From contig NZ_FWXN01000011.1 in assembly GCF_900176385.1 (NCBI RefSeq), positions 62,001-126,000 of the forward strand: a stretch of DNA of 64,000 bases. The letters run 5' to 3'. The notes beneath the pieces are model-generated. The model had not been told where the DNA came from. It worked only from the letters and a program-made list of their open reading frames with translations, and did not search any database. The DNA is from Janibacter indicus. Lineage in GTDB: Bacteria; Actinomycetota; Actinomycetes; Actinomycetales; Dermatophilaceae. Both the position numbers and the translations under genes were made by a program. How positions within the stretch are numbered: position 1 is the first letter of the stretch; the number at the start of each line of letters is the position of its first letter. This document shows, one piece after another, positions 23,157 through 31,655 of the stretch.

Positions 23157-24311
23157 ATGCCCCGCAACATCTACGACGAGGACCACGAGGCCTTCCGCAG
23201 CTCCGTCAAGGAGTTCGTCGACCGCACCCTCGTCCCGCGCGCCGAGTCGATGATCGCCGAGCACTCCATCCCGCGTGAGGTGTGGCTCGAGGCCGGCAAG
23301 CAGGGCTTCTTCGGTCTGACCATCCCCGAGGAGTTCGGCGGGGCGGGCATCGACGACTACCGCTTCAACGCGGTCCTCGCCGAGGAGCTGGCGAAGTTCA
23401 ACGTCGCGGTCTCCTCCTGCTTCGGCATCCACGCCGACATCACCGCGCCCTACATCGTCGCCCTCGGGACCGAGGAGCAGAAGCAGCGCTGGCTCCCGCA
23501 GGTCGCCACCGGCGAGAAGATCCTGTCCATCGGCATGACCGAGCCCAACGGTGGCTCGGACCTCGCCGCCCTGAAGTCCACCGCGGTCAAGGCCGACGAC
23601 GGTTCCGGCGACTGGATCATCAACGGCTCCAAGACCTTCATCACCAACGGTCACCAGTGCGACCTCGCGGTGGTCGCGATCCGCACCGACCCGAGCAAGG
23701 GCCCCAAGGGCATCTCGCTCTTCGTCCTCGAGAAGGAGGACGAGGGCTTCACCAAGGGCAAGCCCCTCGACAAGGTCGGCCAGCCCGAGTCCGACACCTC
23801 CGAGCTCTTCTTCGACAACGTGCGCGTCCCCGCGGACCGTCTCCTCGGCCCCGAGGGCATGGGCTTCATCTCGATGATGCAGAAGCTCCCGCAGGAGCGT
23901 CTCGGCAATGCCGTCGGCTGCGTCGCGCACGCCGCCCAGATCCTCGGCGAGACGATCGAGTACACCAAGGAGCGCAAGGCCTTCGGTCAGCCGATCGGCT
24001 CCTTCCAGCACAACAAGTTCAAGATCGCCGAGCTCGTCACGAGCATCGAGGTCGCCCAGGCCTACGTCGACGACTGCGTCGCGGCGCACGCCGAGGGCAA
24101 GCTCTCCGCCGTCGACGCCGCCAAGGCGAAGTGGTGGGCCGCCGAGACCCAGAGCAAGGTCCTGGACGAGTGCGTGCAGCTGCACGGCGGCTACGGCTAC
24201 ATGAACGAGTACCGCGTGGCCCGCGCCTGGCGCGATGCCCGGATCAACAAGATCTGGGCGGGCACCAACGAGATCATGAAGGAGCTCATCGGCCGCGACC
24301 TGGGCCTGTGA
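23157..24311 (+). CDS. acyl-CoA dehydrogenase
   Basis: A 384-residue FAD flavoenzyme of the acyl-CoA dehydrogenase superfamily that introduces the alpha-beta double bond of acyl-CoA thioesters. Seen are the signature GMTEPNGGSDLAALKSTAVK (about 143-162, FAD contact), ERKAFGQPIGSFQHNKFKIAEL (about 278-299) and the C-terminal active-site region VQLHGGYGYMNEYRVARAWRDARI, in which the Glu of MNEY is at the usual catalytic position. Substrate chain length cannot be read. The divergent tetR and shared operator indicate substrate-induced expression. A strong terminator follows about 105 bases downstream. Confidence 0.93.
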   Translation: MPRNIYDEDHEAFRSSVKEFVDRTLVPRAESMIAEHSIPREVWLEAGKQGFFGLTIPEEFGGAGIDDYRFNAVLAEELAKFNVAVSSCFGIHADITAPYIVALGTEEQKQRWLPQVATGEKILSIGMTEPNGGSDLAALKSTAVKADDGSGDWIINGSKTFITNGHQCDLAVVAIRTDPSKGPKGISLFVLEKEDEGFTKGKPLDKVGQPESDTSELFFDNVRVPADRLLGPEGMGFISMMQKLPQERLGNAVGCVAHAAQILGETIEYTKERKAFGQPIGSFQHNKFKIAELVTSIEVAQAYVDDCVAAHAEGKLSAVDAAKAKWWAAETQSKVLDECVQLHGGYGYMNEYRVARAWRDARINKIWAGTNEIMKELIGRDLGL

Positions 24312-24416
24312 CGCCAGACGCATGCGAGGTCGTGGGCGACGAAGGAGCCTGCGGCTGCGCGGAGTCGGCGGAGCGGGCCCCAAGAGTGGGCCTGTGACAC
24401 CGGGCTAGCGCCGCAC

Positions 24417-24451
24417 GGCAGGCCCACCCCGTGAGACGGGGTGGGCCTGCC
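24417..24451 (+). terminator. terminator after acyl-CoA dehydrogenase gene
   Basis: GGCAGGCCCACCCCGT (24417-24432) pairs perfectly with ACGGGGTGGGCCTGCC (24436-24451), loop GAG, followed by TTCGTCTTC. The 105 bases between the stop codon and this stem contain no ORF; GGGCCTGTGAC occurs there as a copy of the sequence at the gene's stop. Confidence 0.9.
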
Positions 24452-24508
24452 TTCGTCTTCCCTGCGTGATTTGAGACACTGGGAGACCAGCAAGGCGAAG
24501 GGAGCCCG

Positions 24509-25000
24509 GTGAGCACCACAGCGCACGTCATCACGGTCTCGAACCGGGTGAGCGCCGGCGAGCGGGAGGACCTGTCGGGTCGCACCGCGGTCGAGCTCCT
24601 GGAGGCGGCCGGCCTCGAGACGACGACGAGCGTCGTCCCGGACGGCGCGGACGAGGTCGAGTCCGTCCTGCGCGCCTCCATCGCGGCGGGGTACCGCCTG
24701 GTCATCACGAGCGGTGGTACCGGCGTGACGCCCACCGACCGGACGCCGGAGGGCACGGCACCGGTCCTGGACCGCGAGGTCCCCGGTCTCGCCGAGCTGC
24801 TGCGTGCCGAGGGCTCGCGGCACACCCCCTTCGCCGCGATCTCCCGTGGCCTGGTCGGTGTCGTGGACGCCTCGCCGGACCACCCGGGTGCCCTCGTCGT
24901 CAATCTCCCCGGCAGCCCCAAGGGGGTCCGTGAGGGCCTGGACGTGCTCCTGCCCCTCGTCGAGCACGTCCTCGACCAGATCGCTGGAGGTGACCACTGA
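24509..25000 (+). CDS. mogA: molybdopterin adenylyltransferase MogA/MoaB family
   Basis: A 163-residue enzyme that adenylates molybdopterin before metal insertion. Characteristic are VITSGGTGVTPTDRTPEGT (about 65-83, MPT/ATP-binding loop) and VVNLPGSPKGVREGLDVLLP (about 130-149). The GTG start follows GAAGGGAGCCCG. It is the first gene of the plus-strand operon mogA-moaE-moaA, sharing one base (TGATG) with moaE. With the facing operon it supplies nearly all steps of Moco synthesis. Confidence 0.93.
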   Translation: MSTTAHVITVSNRVSAGEREDLSGRTAVELLEAAGLETTTSVVPDGADEVESVLRASIAAGYRLVITSGGTGVTPTDRTPEGTAPVLDREVPGLAELLRAEGSRHTPFAAISRGLVGVVDASPDHPGALVVNLPGSPKGVREGLDVLLPLVEHVLDQIAGGDH

Positions 25001-25434
25001 TGGCACACACCGCGTGGATCGCCACCGACCCGATCGACCTGACGGACATGCTCGCGAGCGTGAGCGGGCCGACCCACGGAGCCGTCGCGAGCTTCGTCGG
25101 GCAGGTGCGCGACCACGACCCCGAGGCGAGTGGCCGGGTCGTCGCCCTGCGCTACACCTGTCACCCCGACGCGCCCGCCCTCATCGAGCAGATCGTCGCG
25201 CGGACCGTCGCCGAGCACGACCCGGCGGGCGAGGCCGACGTGGCGGCGATGCACCGCATCGGTGACCTCGACGTCGGTGACCTCGCGCTCGTCGTCACCG
25301 TGGGCAGCGCCCACCGGGATCTCGCCTTCACCCTCTGCCGCGCCGTCGTCGAGGCGGTCAAGCACGAGCTGCCGGTGTGGAAGCAGCAGTTCGAGGCCGA
25401 CGGCTCGCACGCATGGTCGGGGCTGAGCTGCTGA
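25000..25434 (+). CDS. moaE: molybdopterin synthase catalytic subunit MoaE
   Basis: A 144-residue large subunit of MPT synthase, which transfers sulfur from thiocarboxylated MoaD to cyclic pyranopterin monophosphate. The family core GAVASFVGQVRDHDPE (about 27-42), LRYTCHPDA, and VGSAHRDLAFTLCRAVVEAVKHELPVWKQQF (about 100-130) are present, the last holding the catalytic lysines. It shares one base with mogA upstream and one base with moaA downstream. Its partner subunit moaD is on the opposite strand at 26434-26679. Confidence 0.94.
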   Translation: MAHTAWIATDPIDLTDMLASVSGPTHGAVASFVGQVRDHDPEASGRVVALRYTCHPDAPALIEQIVARTVAEHDPAGEADVAAMHRIGDLDVGDLALVVTVGSAHRDLAFTLCRAVVEAVKHELPVWKQQFEADGSHAWSGLSC

Positions 25435-26432
25435 TGACTCGCCCCCTGATCGATCCCCACGGTCGCGTCCACCGCGACCTGCGGGTCTCGCTGACCGACA
25501 AGTGCAACCTGCGCTGCACCTACTGCATGCCGGCCGAGGGCCTGCCCTGGCTGCCCAAGGACGAGCTGCTCACGACCCCCGAGCTGCTCACCCTCGTCGA
25601 GGCGGCGGTCACGGCAGGCATCACCGAGGTGCGTCTCACCGGTGGCGAGCCGCTCGTGCGCCCCGACGTCGTCGAGATCGTCGCGGGCATCGCGGCGATG
25701 GAGGGCCCGCAGGGCCGTCCCGAGGTGTCGATGACGACCAATGGCCTGGGCCTGGCCAAGATCGCGCCGGCACTCAAGGAGGCCGGCCTGGCCCGGGTCA
25801 ACGTCAGCCTCGACACGCTGCACCCGGAGCGTTTCCACGAGATCACGCGTCGTGACCGCTTCGACGACGTCGTCGCCGGCATGGCGGCCGCCCACGAGGC
25901 CGGGCTGCAACCGGTCAAGGTCAACTCGGTGCTCCAGCGCGGCATCAACGACGACGAGGTCGTCGACCTCACCCGGTGGGCGGTCGAGCGCGGCTACGAG
26001 CTGCGCTTCATCGAGCAGATGCCGTTGGACGCCCAGCACAGCTGGGAGCGCACGGAGATGATCACCGGGCACGAGATCCTCGCGTCGCTGCGTGCCGAGC
26101 TCGACCTCGAGGAGCTCCCCGGGCGAGGTGCCGCACCGGCCGAGCGCTTCCTCATCGACGGCGGCCCGGCGACGGTGGGTGTCGTCGCCTCGGTGACGAT
26201 GCCCTTCTGCGGGTCGTGCGACCGGCTGCGCCTCACGGCCGACGGCCAGCTGCGCAACTGCCTCTTCGCCAACGGCGAGACGGACCTGCGCGGGCCGCTG
26301 CGCTCCGGCGCGACGGAGGAGGAGATCCATGCTCTCGTGCACGAGTGCTTGGCCCTCAAGCTGCCCGGCCACGGGATCAACGAGCACGGCTTCCTCCAAC
26401 CGCCGCGTCCGATGAGCGCGATCGGCGGGTGA
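25434..26432 (+). CDS. moaA: GTP 3',8-cyclase MoaA
   Basis: A 332-residue radical SAM enzyme that starts Moco synthesis by cyclising GTP with MoaC. The N-terminal [4Fe-4S] motif is CNLRCTYC (Cys24, 28, 31). The C-terminal GTP-binding cluster cysteines are Cys259, Cys262 and Cys276 (CGSC plus a Cys 14 residues on), and the C-terminus ends SAIGG with the essential double Gly. The ATG at 25434 overlaps the moaE stop (TGATG), which decides the start against an in-frame upstream alternative inside moaE. It ends one base before the stop codon of convergent moaD, with no terminator between. Confidence 0.97.
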   Translation: MTRPLIDPHGRVHRDLRVSLTDKCNLRCTYCMPAEGLPWLPKDELLTTPELLTLVEAAVTAGITEVRLTGGEPLVRPDVVEIVAGIAAMEGPQGRPEVSMTTNGLGLAKIAPALKEAGLARVNVSLDTLHPERFHEITRRDRFDDVVAGMAAAHEAGLQPVKVNSVLQRGINDDEVVDLTRWAVERGYELRFIEQMPLDAQHSWERTEMITGHEILASLRAELDLEELPGRGAAPAERFLIDGGPATVGVVASVTMPFCGSCDRLRLTADGQLRNCLFANGETDLRGPLRSGATEEEIHALVHECLALKLPGHGINEHGFLQPPRPMSAIGG

Positions 26433-26433
26433 C

Positions 26434-26679
26434 TCACCCCCCGGCGAAGGGGGGCAGCACGTCGATCGTCGCTCCGGCGGTGACCGGTGTGGAGTCGTCG
26501 TCGACGTAGCGGCCGGCGTGCAGCACGGAGCACCGCTCGAGGACCTCGCTCAGCCGGTCCCCGTGCGCCCGACGGGCAGCCGCGAGCACCTCGCCGACGG
26601 TGGCGCCGTCGAGCTGCTCCTCGTCGGTGCCGGCCGCCTCGGCGGCGCCGGCGAAGTACCGGATCGTCGTGCTGCTCAT
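26434..26679 (-). CDS. moaD: molybdopterin synthase sulfur carrier subunit MoaD
   Basis: An 81-residue ubiquitin-like sulfur carrier ending in LPPFAGG; the terminal Gly-Gly is adenylated by the MoeB-type enzyme, thiocarboxylated, and delivers sulfur in MoaE. The start ATG at 26679 overlaps the upstream DUF6457 stop (ATGA). It is last in the minus-strand operon and its stop lies one base beyond the moaA stop on the other strand. The last codons include the CGAAGGGGG motif (26445), encoding PPFAGG on the complementary strand. Confidence 0.93.
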   Translation of the reverse strand: MSSTTIRYFAGAAEAAGTDEEQLDGATVGEVLAAARRAHGDRLSEVLERCSVLHAGRYVDDDSTPVTAGATIDVLPPFAGG

Positions 26680-26966
26680 GCCTGCTCCGTCCTCGACGCC
26701 GGGGGCAGCGTCGACTCGAGGTGCGATCGTAGGGACTCCAGGTCGACCGGTCGGCCCTGCTCCTGGAGACGGCCCACGGCCAGCCCGAGGATGTAGGCAC
26801 CGACCGGCGCCATCGGGCGCTCGACGCCGTGGGCGATCGTCCTGGTCGTGTCGAGGATGCTGCGCACGTCGACGGCCTCGGGGTCGAGTCCCAGTGCGGC
26901 ACAGGCCCGCTCGATCCAGTCGGCCCAGCGCTCCTGCGCCTGCTGGTCGTCGGTCCGGGGGCTCAT
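26676..26966 (-). CDS. DUF6457 protein in Moco operon
   Basis: A 96-residue, mostly helical soluble protein. The central part WIERACAALGLDPEAVDVRSILDTTRTIAHGVERPMAPVGAYILGLAVG (about 16-64) matches the actinobacterial DUF6457 pattern, a domain repeatedly found next to or fused with MobA-type guanylyltransferases. Here it starts within the mobA stop (ATGA) and ends within the moaD start (ATGA), so the three proteins are translationally coupled. This argues for a structural or chaperone role in the guanine-dinucleotide step. No catalytic residues are recognisable. Confidence 0.8.
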   Translation of the reverse strand: MSPRTDDQQAQERWADWIERACAALGLDPEAVDVRSILDTTRTIAHGVERPMAPVGAYILGLAVGRLQEQGRPVDLESLRSHLESTLPPASRTEQA

Positions 26967-27625
26967 CGCTCCTCCTCCTGCTGCGCGGACTCCGACGGGG
27001 CGTCCTGCGGATGCTCCAGTCGCTCGGCCCACCGGGCCAGCTCGGCCCAGGTGTCGATGTCGGCGACGTCGTCACGGCTCGCCGGCAGGGTGACGAGTGT
27101 CGACTCCGCGAAGAGCTCACGCAGCGACCGGTCACGCGGCGACCCGAGCCGCTCGAGAGCCCGGCGCAGCGTGCTCGTGCGGTGGATGCCGAGCAGCCAC
27201 TGGGGGCGGTCGTCCGCCTCGGCCAGGCACCAGCCGTCGTGCTCGTCGGTCGTGACCTCCTCGCTGCGGACCGCGAAGGACCAGGCCGCCAGCAGCCGCC
27301 CGAGTGCCGGGAGAGGGTTGGCGAGGTCGCACGAGGCGAGCAGGGTCCACTCGGCGCTCGAGCCGGCGGCGTCGAGCTCGGACAGCCCGGCGGCGAGCCC
27401 GGCCACCGGCCCGCCCCGAGGTGGGTCCTCGAGGGTGCGGTGGACGCCGTCGGGGACCGCGACGTCACCGACGACGGCGATCGCCTCGGCATCGGCCACG
27501 GCGACGATCACGCGGTCGAGCAGGCGCTGGCCGTCGAGCTCGAGGTCGGCCTTGCTCGCACCGCCGAGGCGTGAACCCGTGCCACCGGCGAGGATGACGG
27601 CGTCGAAGGGGGCGGGGTCGTTCAT
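26963..27625 (-). CDS. mobA: molybdenum cofactor guanylyltransferase MobA-like
   Basis: A 220-residue NTP-transferase. The N-terminal nucleotide loop is ILAGGTGSRLGGASKADLELDG (about 11-32) with the invariant Lys after GGAS. LLASCDLANPLP (about 95-106) carries the metal-binding Asp. MobA attaches GMP to molybdopterin to make the bis-MGD form used by DMSO-reductase-family enzymes. The LxAGGxSxRxGxxK pattern is slightly divergent (GTGSRLGGASK), so a related nucleotidyltransferase role is possible. The stop overlaps the DUF6457 start and its start overlaps the moaC stop. Confidence 0.88.
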   Translation of the reverse strand: MNDPAPFDAVILAGGTGSRLGGASKADLELDGQRLLDRVIVAVADAEAIAVVGDVAVPDGVHRTLEDPPRGGPVAGLAAGLSELDAAGSSAEWTLLASCDLANPLPALGRLLAAWSFAVRSEEVTTDEHDGWCLAEADDRPQWLLGIHRTSTLRRALERLGSPRDRSLRELFAESTLVTLPASRDDVADIDTWAELARWAERLEHPQDAPSESAQQEEER

Positions 27626-28101
27626 GAGTCCTCCCGGGTCCAGGCGCCGCTGCGGCCGCCGGTCTTCTCCAGCAGACGGATGTCGGTGATGTGGGCGCTG
27701 CGGTCGCGCCCCTTGACCATGTCGACGACGGCGAGGGCTGCGACGCTGACGCTCGTCAGGGCCTCCATCTCGACACCGGTGCGGTCCGCGGTGCGCACCG
27801 TCGCGGTGATGTCGACACCCGTGTCGGTGATCGTCAGGTCGACGACGGCACCGTGCACGCCGATGACGTGGGCCAGCGGCAGCAGTTCGGGCGTCTTCTT
27901 CGCCGCCTGGATCCCGGCGATGCGTGCGACGGCGAGGACGTCCCCCTTCGGCACGGTACCGTCCCGCAGGAGCGCGACGGTCTCGGCGGAGGTCACCACG
28001 AGGCCTGCGGCGGTGGCCGATCGGATCGTCGGCTGCTTGTCGGTGACATCGACCATGCGGGCGTGGCCCGCGGTGTCGAGGTGGGTCAGCGGGTGGTCCA
28101 T
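27622..28101 (-). CDS. moaC: cyclic pyranopterin monophosphate synthase MoaC
   Basis: A 159-residue enzyme converting 3',8-cH2GTP made by MoaA to cyclic pyranopterin monophosphate. Conserved parts are LTHLDTAGHARMVDVTDK, AAKKTPELLPLAHV (about 68-81), where the lysines and His form the active site, and GVEMEALTSVSVAALAVVDMVKG (about 109-131). The start immediately abuts the moeA stop with no gap, and the stop overlaps mobA (ATGA). Placement of moaC on one strand and moaA on the other means the two enzymes of the first step are in separate operons. Confidence 0.96.
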   Translation of the reverse strand: MDHPLTHLDTAGHARMVDVTDKQPTIRSATAAGLVVTSAETVALLRDGTVPKGDVLAVARIAGIQAAKKTPELLPLAHVIGVHGAVVDLTITDTGVDITATVRTADRTGVEMEALTSVSVAALAVVDMVKGRDRSAHITDIRLLEKTGGRSGAWTREDS

Positions 28102-29337
28102 CTACAGGCTCCTGACCCCGACGAGGTCGCCGGGCTCGACGGTGTCGGTCTCCTCGTCGACGACGGCCAGCGCGTGGGCGCCGCCGACCGAGGTGGCCAT
28201 GTGCGAGGCGGATCCCCGCCGGTGGGCCGGGGTGGCGACGAGGCGTCCCCGGTCATCGCTCGTGAGGCGCACGGGAACGAACTGCCGGCGTCCCTGGGGG
28301 GAGCGCCAGCCGGTACCGGCGACCGCGAGCGTCGCACCGCCGGGTGCCTCGCGGCCCAGCAGGCGGTCGACGACGGGCCGGCCGAAGACCTCGAAGGAGA
28401 TCGCCGTGCTCACCGGGTTGCCGGGGAAGGCCAGCACGGGCACGCCGTGCCACCGGGCCCAGCCCTGCGGCTTGCCGGGTTGCATGCGCACGTGGCGGAA
28501 GACCCCGTCGGCGGAGTCCTGCAGGACGATGCGGGAGACGTCGAAGTCGCCCACGCTCACCCCGCCGGTGAGGATGATCAGGTCGCTGCACCGTGCGAGA
28601 TCGTCGAGGCCCGAGGTGAAGGCCGCGCGCTCGTCCCCGAGGACGACGGGTCCGCGCACCTCGACCCCGAGCTCGGTGAGGGTGGCGGCGAGGTGGGTGC
28701 CGTTGGACTCGAAGATCTGGCCCCGCTCCAGGGCCCCACCGGGGGCGACGAGCTCGTCACCGGTGGCCGCGACGGCGACGACCGGGCGGCGTCGCACGGA
28801 GACGGTGGCGGTGCCCGCGGCTGCGAGCGTGCCGAGCACGCGTGCGGTGATCGTCACCCCGGCGTCGGTGACGACGTCATTGGCCCGCACGTCCTCACCG
28901 GCGCCGCGCAGGTGCTGTCCGGGCTCGACGGTCCCGGTGATGGTCACGATTTCGTGCCCGCCGTCGGTGAGCTCGACCGGGACGATCGTGTCGGCGGCCG
29001 TGGGCACCGGCGCGCCGGTCATGATGCGCACGCACTCGCCGGCGGCGAGGGCGGGGTCGAGCGAGGACCCGGCGGCGACCGCTCCGACGACGCGCAGCGT
29101 GCCCGGCCCAGCGGTGAGGTCGGCGTGCCGCACGGCGTAGCCGTCCATGCCCGAGTTGGCGAAGGCGGGCACATCACCGCGGGCCCGCACCGGCTCGGCG
29201 AGGACCCGGCCCAGGGCTTGTGCCAGTGGGACCTGCTCGGTGTCCGTGAGTGGCCCGCTGCCGGCGAGCAGGTCGGTGAGCAGCTCCTCGCGGTACTCGT
29301 CGACGGTCAGCAGGGCGCGGGCGGTGGGGCTGGTCAT
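28102..29337 (-). CDS. moeA: molybdopterin molybdotransferase MoeA
   Basis: A 411-residue enzyme that inserts molybdate into adenylated molybdopterin made by MogA. Hallmarks are VPAFANSGMDGYAVRHADL (about 56-74), GECVRIMTGAPVPTAADTIVPVE (about 100-122), VAVAATGDELV (about 187-197), ILTGGVSVGDFD (about 254-265) and LAFPGNPVSTAISFEVF (about 304-320). Its start overlaps the moeZ stop (ATGA). It is full length for the family. Confidence 0.96.
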   Translation of the reverse strand: MTSPTARALLTVDEYREELLTDLLAGSGPLTDTEQVPLAQALGRVLAEPVRARGDVPAFANSGMDGYAVRHADLTAGPGTLRVVGAVAAGSSLDPALAAGECVRIMTGAPVPTAADTIVPVELTDGGHEIVTITGTVEPGQHLRGAGEDVRANDVVTDAGVTITARVLGTLAAAGTATVSVRRRPVVAVAATGDELVAPGGALERGQIFESNGTHLAATLTELGVEVRGPVVLGDERAAFTSGLDDLARCSDLIILTGGVSVGDFDVSRIVLQDSADGVFRHVRMQPGKPQGWARWHGVPVLAFPGNPVSTAISFEVFGRPVVDRLLGREAPGGATLAVAGTGWRSPQGRRQFVPVRLTSDDRGRLVATPAHRRGSASHMATSVGGAHALAVVDEETDTVEPGDLVGVRSL

Positions 29338-30494
29338 GCGGGGGACTCCTCAGCGAGCGGGACCGGGTCGGGCCAGGCGAGCATGCCGCCGTCGAGGACG
29401 TGCAGCTGCTCGAAGCCGCGGGCACGCAGCGTGGTCGCCGCGAGTCGGGCCCGCGCCCCGGAGTGGCACACGAGGACGATGTCGCGGTCGGTCGGCAGCG
29501 CGTCGCTGGAGGCCGGGTCACCCGTGAGGGTCGGCACGGGGATGTGCACGGCGCCCGGGACGCTGCCGGACGCCAGCTCGTAGGCGTCTCGCACGTCGAG
29601 GACGAAGGGGGCGTGCGCCCCGGCGAGCTGGTCGGCCAGGTCGGCTGGGGAGACGAGCGTGGCACCGGCGGGGTCGGTGTCCGCGACCGGGGTGGGCAGG
29701 ACCGCCGGGGGGCGGGTGCGTGGCCCGCGTGCGACGAGGGGCAGCTCGCGCTGGGTGGCGGCGAGCACGTCGATGAAGAGCAACCGGCCGACGAGGGGCG
29801 CACCGACACCGGTGATGAGCTTGATCGCCTCGGTCGCCATCATCGAGCCGACCTGGCCGACGAGTGGTCCGACGACGCCGGCGTCACCGCAGGCGGGCAC
29901 CGATCCGGGGGCCGGCGGCCGTGGGAAGAGGTCGCGCAGCCCCGGGGCGGGGTGGCCCTCCGGCGCCGCGGTCCAGAAGACGGTGAGATGGGCCTCGGTG
30001 CGGTAGACGGCTGCCCAGACGAGAGGGACACCGAGCTCGTCGCAGGCGTCGGCCACCGCGTAGCGGGTCTCGAAGTTGTCGCTGCCGTCGAGCACGACGT
30101 CGTGGTCGACGAGCAACGCGGCGGCATTGTCGGCAGTGAGGTGGTCGGTGACCCCGACGATCTCGACCTCGGGGTTGAGAGCCCGCAACCGCTCGAGGGC
30201 GCTGTCGATCTTGGGCCGACCCACGTCCGCGCTCGAGTGGATGACCTGCCGCTGCAGGTTGGTCTCGTCGACGACGTCGTCGTCGACGACGGTGATCCGA
30301 CCGACGCCGGCCGCGGCCAGGTAGAGCAGCGAGGGGGAGCCGAGACCACCGGCCCCGATGACCGCCACACGGGCGGCGACGAGGCGACGTTGACCCCCTT
30401 CGCCGATGGTCGGCATGAGCAGGTGGCGCGAGTAACGGCTCACCTGCTCCCCGGTCAGCGCCGGTCCGGGGGCAACGAGCGGTGGGAGGCTCAT
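29334..30494 (-). CDS. moeZ: adenylyltransferase/sulfurtransferase MoeZ (MoeB-rhodanese fusion)
   Basis: A 386-residue two-domain protein that adenylates and then sulfurates the C-terminal Gly-Gly of MoaD-like carriers. Domain 1 (about 1-250) is E1-like: VIGAGGLGSPSLLYLAAAG (about 45-63, ATP loop), DNFETRY, and ACGDAGVVGPLVG with the catalytic Cys. Domain 2 (about 285-386) is a rhodanese with active-site loop CHSGAR. This is the MoeZR architecture of actinobacteria, where it also serves CysO and other carriers. It is the first gene of the minus-strand operon, with ATGA overlap to moeA. The upstream region has a direct repeat GGCGGGGTGCT at 30569 and 30588. Confidence 0.95.
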   Translation of the reverse strand: MSLPPLVAPGPALTGEQVSRYSRHLLMPTIGEGGQRRLVAARVAVIGAGGLGSPSLLYLAAAGVGRITVVDDDVVDETNLQRQVIHSSADVGRPKIDSALERLRALNPEVEIVGVTDHLTADNAAALLVDHDVVLDGSDNFETRYAVADACDELGVPLVWAAVYRTEAHLTVFWTAAPEGHPAPGLRDLFPRPPAPGSVPACGDAGVVGPLVGQVGSMMATEAIKLITGVGAPLVGRLLFIDVLAATQRELPLVARGPRTRPPAVLPTPVADTDPAGATLVSPADLADQLAGAHAPFVLDVRDAYELASGSVPGAVHIPVPTLTGDPASSDALPTDRDIVLVCHSGARARLAATTLRARGFEQLHVLDGGMLAWPDPVPLAEESPA

Positions 30495-30615
30495 GTCCTG
30501 ACCGTAGTTCACCACTGCTGCGGGTCGCTGCCCGGTCTCGTCGCGCCGTGCGCCCGTCTGGACGTCGTGGCGGGGTGCTGGCCGTGCGGCGGGGTGCTCG
30601 TCATGAGACCCCCGC

Positions 30616-31563
30616 TCAGGCCACGGGCTTGATCCGCACCATGGCCTCCTGGGCGATGGTCGCGACGAGGACACCCTCCTCGGTGAAGACCTTGCCGACC
30701 ATCAGCCCGCGACCGGAGCGGGTCGAGGGCGACTCCTGGTCGTAGAGCAGCCAGGCACCCGGGTCGACGGGGCGGTGGAACCAGATGGTGTGGTCGATGG
30801 TCGCCGGCGTCAGCCCGGGCTCGGACCAGGTCAGGCCGTGGGCCCGCAGCATGCTGTCGATCGGCGTGTAGTCCGAGGCGAAGGCGAGGACGGCACAGCG
30901 GGTCAGCTGGTCGTGGGGGAGCTGGGCGATGGTCCGGAACCACACCCGCTGGTGACCGTCCTGCTCGGGGGCCGGCGCCATCATGATGTCGCCGTCGACG
31001 TAACGGTGGTCGACGGGCCGGGTGGCGACGTACTTGGCGCGCGGGTGGTCGATGACGCCGTAGCTGTCGCCGATGGACTCGAGGTCGTCGGGGGAGGGCA
31101 CATCGGGGGCGGCGACCTGGTGGTCGAGGCCGTCGGAGGGGTCCTGGAAGGACGCGGTCATCGACAGGATCGGGCGTCCGTGCTGCAGCGCGTGGACGCG
31201 TCGGGTCGAGAAGGAGCGGCCGTCGCGCATCCGCTCGACGGCGAAGCGGATGGGCAGGTCGGAGTCCCCGGGACGCATGAAGTAGGCGTGCAGGGAGTGC
31301 GGCATCCGGTGCGGCATCTCGGGGAGGACGGTGCGCCCGGCCGCCATGAGCGCCTGCGCGAGCACCTGTCCGCCGAAGACCCGCCCGTGCGGCATGGCGA
31401 TGCTCTCGCCCTCGAAGACGTCGGCGGAGCTCGCGCCGAGCTCGCCCACCCCGTCGGCCCCCTCGACGCGGATGGTCGCGTGACCGACCTCCTGGAGCTC
31501 GAGCGTCGCCAGAGCGGTGCTCAGGTTGATGCGCTGTGCTTGCTCAACGGAGTCTGCGGCCAT
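30616..31563 (-). CDS. tesB: acyl-CoA thioesterase II (TesB family)
   Basis: A 315-residue double-hotdog thioesterase that hydrolyses medium- and long-chain acyl-CoA. HGRVFGGQVLAQALMAAGRTV (about 64-84) is the first hotdog helix. LHAYFMRPGDSDLPIRFAVERMRDGRSFSTRRV (about 98-130) and FASDYTPIDSMLRAHGL (about 226-242) hold the Asp-Ser/Thr-Gln type catalytic set. The ATG at 31563, 4 bases after GGAG of GAGGAGCACC, is preferred to a start 6 codons upstream. It ends 121 bases before the moeZ start and appears to be a separate transcription unit. Confidence 0.92.
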   Translation of the reverse strand: MAADSVEQAQRINLSTALATLELQEVGHATIRVEGADGVGELGASSADVFEGESIAMPHGRVFGGQVLAQALMAAGRTVLPEMPHRMPHSLHAYFMRPGDSDLPIRFAVERMRDGRSFSTRRVHALQHGRPILSMTASFQDPSDGLDHQVAAPDVPSPDDLESIGDSYGVIDHPRAKYVATRPVDHRYVDGDIMMAPAPEQDGHQRVWFRTIAQLPHDQLTRCAVLAFASDYTPIDSMLRAHGLTWSEPGLTPATIDHTIWFHRPVDPGAWLLYDQESPSTRSGRGLMVGKVFTEEGVLVATIAQEAMVRIKPVA

Positions 31564-31655
31564 GGTGCTCCTCGGTGTCACGTGGTCAACGGACCGAGCC
31601 TAGGCGAGAGGGGTGCCCGGGGTCAGCATCGGTCTGCCGTGCGGACCGCGCGGGC

